A DNA stretch of 64,000 nucleotides from Anaerolineae bacterium (GTDB taxonomy: Bacteria; Chloroflexota; Anaerolineae; Anaerolineales; Villigracilaceae). Shown here one piece after another: positions 61,572 through 64,000 of the stretch. The stretch's first letter is position 1. Each line of letters opens with the position of its first letter. The position numbers and the translations under genes were made by a program. The notes beneath the pieces are model-generated. The model saw only the letters and a list, made by a program, of their open reading frames with translations, was not told the origin of the DNA and searched no databases. The DNA is taken from contig QEXW01000080.1 in assembly GCA_003130845.1 (NCBI GenBank), positions 62,001 through 126,000 of the forward strand, given 5' to 3'.

Positions 61572-62567
61572 ATGCAAATCACCCTACAAACCCTCACCCC
61601 CCTGTGGACCGGCGGCATAGACCAAACCTGCGACCGCCTGCATGAGACGGGCCTGCTTGGCTCGCTGCGCTGGTGGTACGAAGCCCTGGTGCGCGGCCTG
61701 GGCGGCTACGCCTGCAACCCGACAGAACAATCTTGCATTTACGATCCTGCCAAGCCCAACAATGGATTGTGCCTAGGATGTCAGACATTTGGAGCTACAG
61801 GATGGGCAAGACGTTTTCGTCTTTTTGTTTCAGATAAAACAAGCCCGCAAAGTCCACCTGGAACAGTATCTCCAACTGGAAATCGCTTGAAAAGGAATAA
61901 GCAAGATAGACCATCATGGTATTTTCGCCCAGGACGCGGTGGCGAAACAGTCTTGCACATCTTACCCCTTCACCAAGAGTTTGACCCGATGATTATTGTG
62001 GGCTTGCTCAAACTTATCGAGCGACATGCTGGGCTGGGTGCAAAAACCCAACTGGGTTATGGGCAAATTAAAATTCAGAATGTATCCTTCTCGCCAAATA
62101 GCTTTGTGGAACACATAGCCAATCTTGCACATGCACAGTCAGAGAAAAACAAAGGCCTGCCAAATCTGCAGGAGATGTTCTTTGCCCAAGTGCAAACAAG
62201 CGACCGAGGGATAACAGCCACCTTAAACTTGCGTTATGATGTCCGAGCAAAGTTCCGAACTGCTTTTTCCAACAATCGAGCGTTGCGTCATTGGATATGT
62301 GGGACAGTAAGTGGAGACCGCGAGGCATCAAAAGTCTTTTTCTCTCAGATGGTCGATGGAGTGATGAGGGTGTGGGGATGGATACCCGATGTGCCTTCAG
62401 AAAATTTTCCAGGAATTAGCCGTGATCAAGTACTTGTAAAAATCAAGGAAGCCATAGAAGCATATGGCGAAGTTGTCTCTTGGCGAGAATTTAATTCCGA
62501 ACGAGATACTTTTGGAAAAGAATCGGATGGCAAAGCCTTTTTGTGCAGTTTACTGGAGGATAAATGA
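61572..62567 (+). CDS. cmr1: Cmr1-family RAMP protein of a type III CRISPR system
   Basis: This 331-residue RAMP protein has the Cmr1 pattern: LTPLWTGG at the start, LLGSLRWWYEALVRGLGG, a Cys-rich stretch (about 45-75; C-x-I-Y-D-P, GLCLGCQTFG) and HAGLGAKTQLGYGQ, a glycine-rich loop. Cmr1 caps the crRNA 3' end of type III-B complexes. AAGGAGG precedes the ATG. The first 50 codons are GC-rich like cas1, but from about 61730 on the gene is clearly AT-richer. It overlaps the next gene by 4 bases. Confidence 0.88.
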   Translation: MQITLQTLTPLWTGGIDQTCDRLHETGLLGSLRWWYEALVRGLGGYACNPTEQSCIYDPAKPNNGLCLGCQTFGATGWARRFRLFVSDKTSPQSPPGTVSPTGNRLKRNKQDRPSWYFRPGRGGETVLHILPLHQEFDPMIIVGLLKLIERHAGLGAKTQLGYGQIKIQNVSFSPNSFVEHIANLAHAQSEKNKGLPNLQEMFFAQVQTSDRGITATLNLRYDVRAKFRTAFSNNRALRHWICGTVSGDREASKVFFSQMVDGVMRVWGWIPDVPSENFPGISRDQVLVKIKEAIEAYGEVVSWREFNSERDTFGKESDGKAFLCSLLEDK

Positions 62568-63571
62568 ACACACTTTATGATTTCACGGTCAGATTTATCT
62601 CCGATATCCAACCACAGGTTAAATCTCTGGCAGAACAAGAGCAAAAACTGGAAAATGCAAAAAAGTCACGCGACCAAAATGCTCGTCGAGAAGCCGAGCA
62701 GAAAATAAGAGATGTTCACAAGGAACTCTTGGGGAAATCAAGCAACTCGATTGTGTACCTGTACCTGACGGCTACCCAAGAGGCTGATGGGGACGCCTTT
62801 CGTGCATCTTGGCAACAAGATGTACTGTCTCATAGGGACAGCCCCTTACAGGAATTGAAAGATTGGAAGTTGGAAAATTTCTACAAGAGCATCTGGGAGC
62901 GGCCAAAAATTGACCTTGATGGTCTCCCTGCAGCCTCCTGGTTCCTCCAATTCACCTTCACCCTCGCCAAGCCCTACATCTCGAAAGACGACAACCCTTT
63001 TTACATCATAGATAATCCCATTGTGCGCGATAAAGTCTTCCGATTGCCAATGGTGCGCCCGACGAGTTGGAAAGGCAACCTGTACTCCGCACTATGGCAA
63101 ATGGGGTATGACAAGCAGGGCGAAGCACAATTGCAACGCCTGTTTGGCGACATCCGTGATGAAGAGCAGGGGCGAGCGGGACGGCTGTTTTTCTACCCCA
63201 CCTTTTTCACCGAGACCGGCCTGGAAATCATCAATCCCCATGACCGCAAACGCCGCGTGGGAAAGAACCCGATCCTGTTTGAATGCGTCCCCGCCGGCGC
63301 CAAAGGCACCTTCTCGCTGCTCTACGTCCCCTTCGACTTGATTGGGCAGAACGAGAACGAGATCCGCCGCCAGTCCATAGAAGACTTGCAACTGGTTGCA
63401 GAAGCCATCCGCGCCATGATGCTCACCTACGGCTTCTCGGCCAAACGCACCAGCGGGTATGGGGTGGCGGAAGACGATCTCATTGATGGCAAGGTGCAAA
63501 CGAAGGCGGGTCAAAAGCCGCTCACCCGCCTGACCAACCTGCCGCAGGAGGTGAAAGATGTCGCTTTCTAG
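62564..63571 (+). CDS. RAMP-superfamily protein of the type III module, subtype unassigned
   Basis: This 335-residue protein has an N-terminal helical, charged stretch (about 15-60; EQEQKLENAKKSR, REAEQKIRDVHKEL) likely to be a coiled coil. A RAMP core follows, with RPTSWKGNLYSALWQMG (the glycine-rich loop region) and SGYGVAEDDL near the end. I cannot place it as Cmr4, Cmr6 or Csx10. Its first 120 codons are AT-rich and the rest GC-rich. It overlaps cmr1 by 4 bases and the Cas10 gene by 14. Confidence 0.75.
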   Translation: MNTLYDFTVRFISDIQPQVKSLAEQEQKLENAKKSRDQNARREAEQKIRDVHKELLGKSSNSIVYLYLTATQEADGDAFRASWQQDVLSHRDSPLQELKDWKLENFYKSIWERPKIDLDGLPAASWFLQFTFTLAKPYISKDDNPFYIIDNPIVRDKVFRLPMVRPTSWKGNLYSALWQMGYDKQGEAQLQRLFGDIRDEEQGRAGRLFFYPTFFTETGLEIINPHDRKRRVGKNPILFECVPAGAKGTFSLLYVPFDLIGQNENEIRRQSIEDLQLVAEAIRAMMLTYGFSAKRTSGYGVAEDDLIDGKVQTKAGQKPLTRLTNLPQEVKDVAF

Positions 63572-64000
63572 TTTGCAAGTTTTGGTAGATAACGATAATC
63601 GCAATGCCCTGCTCCTGGCGGAGGTGGCGGCGTGGCTGCATGATATAGGGAAATCTTGCGACTCCCACGTTAAACATGTAAGCGGCCAAAAGACTTGGTC
63701 TAACGATGATGCTTATAAGGTTGTTGTGGATCACCCCAACGCGCTCATCCAGTTGAGCCAGGGCGCAGCCAACATTAAAAAACCGGATGTTCTCAATAAC
63801 GTCTTAAGCGCTCAATCGCCAAAAGCGGCAGATTTTATCCCCAAATCCATCAAAGATTTTCTACAAGACACGCGTGTACATATTCTCGGTCAGAACTACG
63901 CCCTTGCCGAGCTGATCATGCTGGGCATGCCAGGCTTTGCCACACACGCGCAGCGCAATCAGTTATTAGACAGAAAAGACGGCTGGCTGCCCGCTGTGCT
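63558..64000 (+). CDS. Cas10-family protein (Cmr2 or Csx11 type), C-terminus cut by window edge
   Basis: I read this frame from ATG 63558 (SD GGAGGTG) to the window end; 147 codons are visible. Near the N-terminus stands an HD motif, WLHDIGK (His28-Asp29), in the setting ALLLAEVAAWLHDIGKSCDSH, as in Cas10 proteins. The polymerase-like Palm and GGDD motif, which would make cyclic oligoadenylate, lie outside the window if present. The N-terminal pattern recalls the Csx11 branch, but I cannot confirm this. It overlaps the RAMP gene by 14 bases. Confidence 0.75.
   Translation, partial: MSLSSLQVLVDNDNRNALLLAEVAAWLHDIGKSCDSHVKHVSGQKTWSNDDAYKVVVDHPNALIQLSQGAANIKKPDVLNNVLSAQSPKAADFIPKSIKDFLQDTRVHILGQNYALAELIMLGMPGFATHAQRNQLLDRKDGWLPAV

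Overview
The window looks like a chromosomal segment of a Chloroflexota bacterium, most likely class Anaerolineae. This is inferred from gene style only: Thr/Pro-rich lipoproteins, LysM lipoproteins, 7TM-PAS histidine kinases, a Thermus-type NADP isocitrate dehydrogenase and a molybdenum hydroxylase of the XdhD type. Composition is moderately GC-rich, genes are dense, and several promoters are extended -10 boxes (TGnTAnAAT) placed so close to the start codon that the mRNAs are probably leaderless. I saw no tRNA or rRNA gene and no CRISPR array.

Positions 1-9000 hold a TPR protein cut by the left edge, an aldo/keto reductase, a membrane-anchored cyclophilin, a YwaF-type membrane protein and a two-component cassette. 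The kinase in that cassette is split into a 7TM part and a PAS-PAS-kinase part by what looks like one missing base. A lone receiver protein follows. On the minus strand a cobalamin-binding protein lies just upstream of an opine-dehydrogenase-family enzyme. Positions 10346-13436 carry a promoter, a yybP-ykoY (Mn2+) riboswitch with an intrinsic terminator, a 75-residue membrane protein and a P2-type cation ATPase, which together form a metal-efflux unit. Positions 13535-24554 encode an orphan CoA-transferase subunit, a nitrilase-family enzyme, a flippase-like membrane protein, a GH31 glucosidase, RlmI and a PabB-PabC fusion.

Positions 24564-49084 are mostly housekeeping and envelope genes: a membrane-embedded subtilase, a pentameric ligand-gated channel homologue, LysM and Thr/Pro lipoproteins, thioredoxin, OsmC, FtsY, an SbtA-type transporter, isocitrate dehydrogenase, a sulfotransferase, Lgt, leucyl aminopeptidase, PRPP synthetase, an MFS transporter coupled to a glycosidase-like lipoprotein, and two tandem LysM/M23 lipoproteins. 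At 49268-52267 lies an XdhD-like molybdenum hydroxylase that has lost all four ligands of its first [2Fe-2S] cluster but keeps the second.

Positions 52345-64000 are a CRISPR-Cas island. It starts with a small winged-helix gene, then a fusion of a complete WYL transcription regulator (wHTH-WYL-WCX) to a complete type I-C Cas3, with a strong internal ribosome-binding site that could also yield free Cas3. Cas5c, Cas8c (with a nested Cas11c), Cas7c, Cas4 and Cas1 follow; no cas2 is seen. A type III module begins 57 bases after cas1 (Cmr1, an unassigned RAMP protein, and a Cas10-family protein cut by the right edge). Palindromic repeats fill the gaps between the I-C genes, and one palindrome is inserted in frame inside cas4. 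The WYL-Cas3 fusion is the most unusual object in the window.
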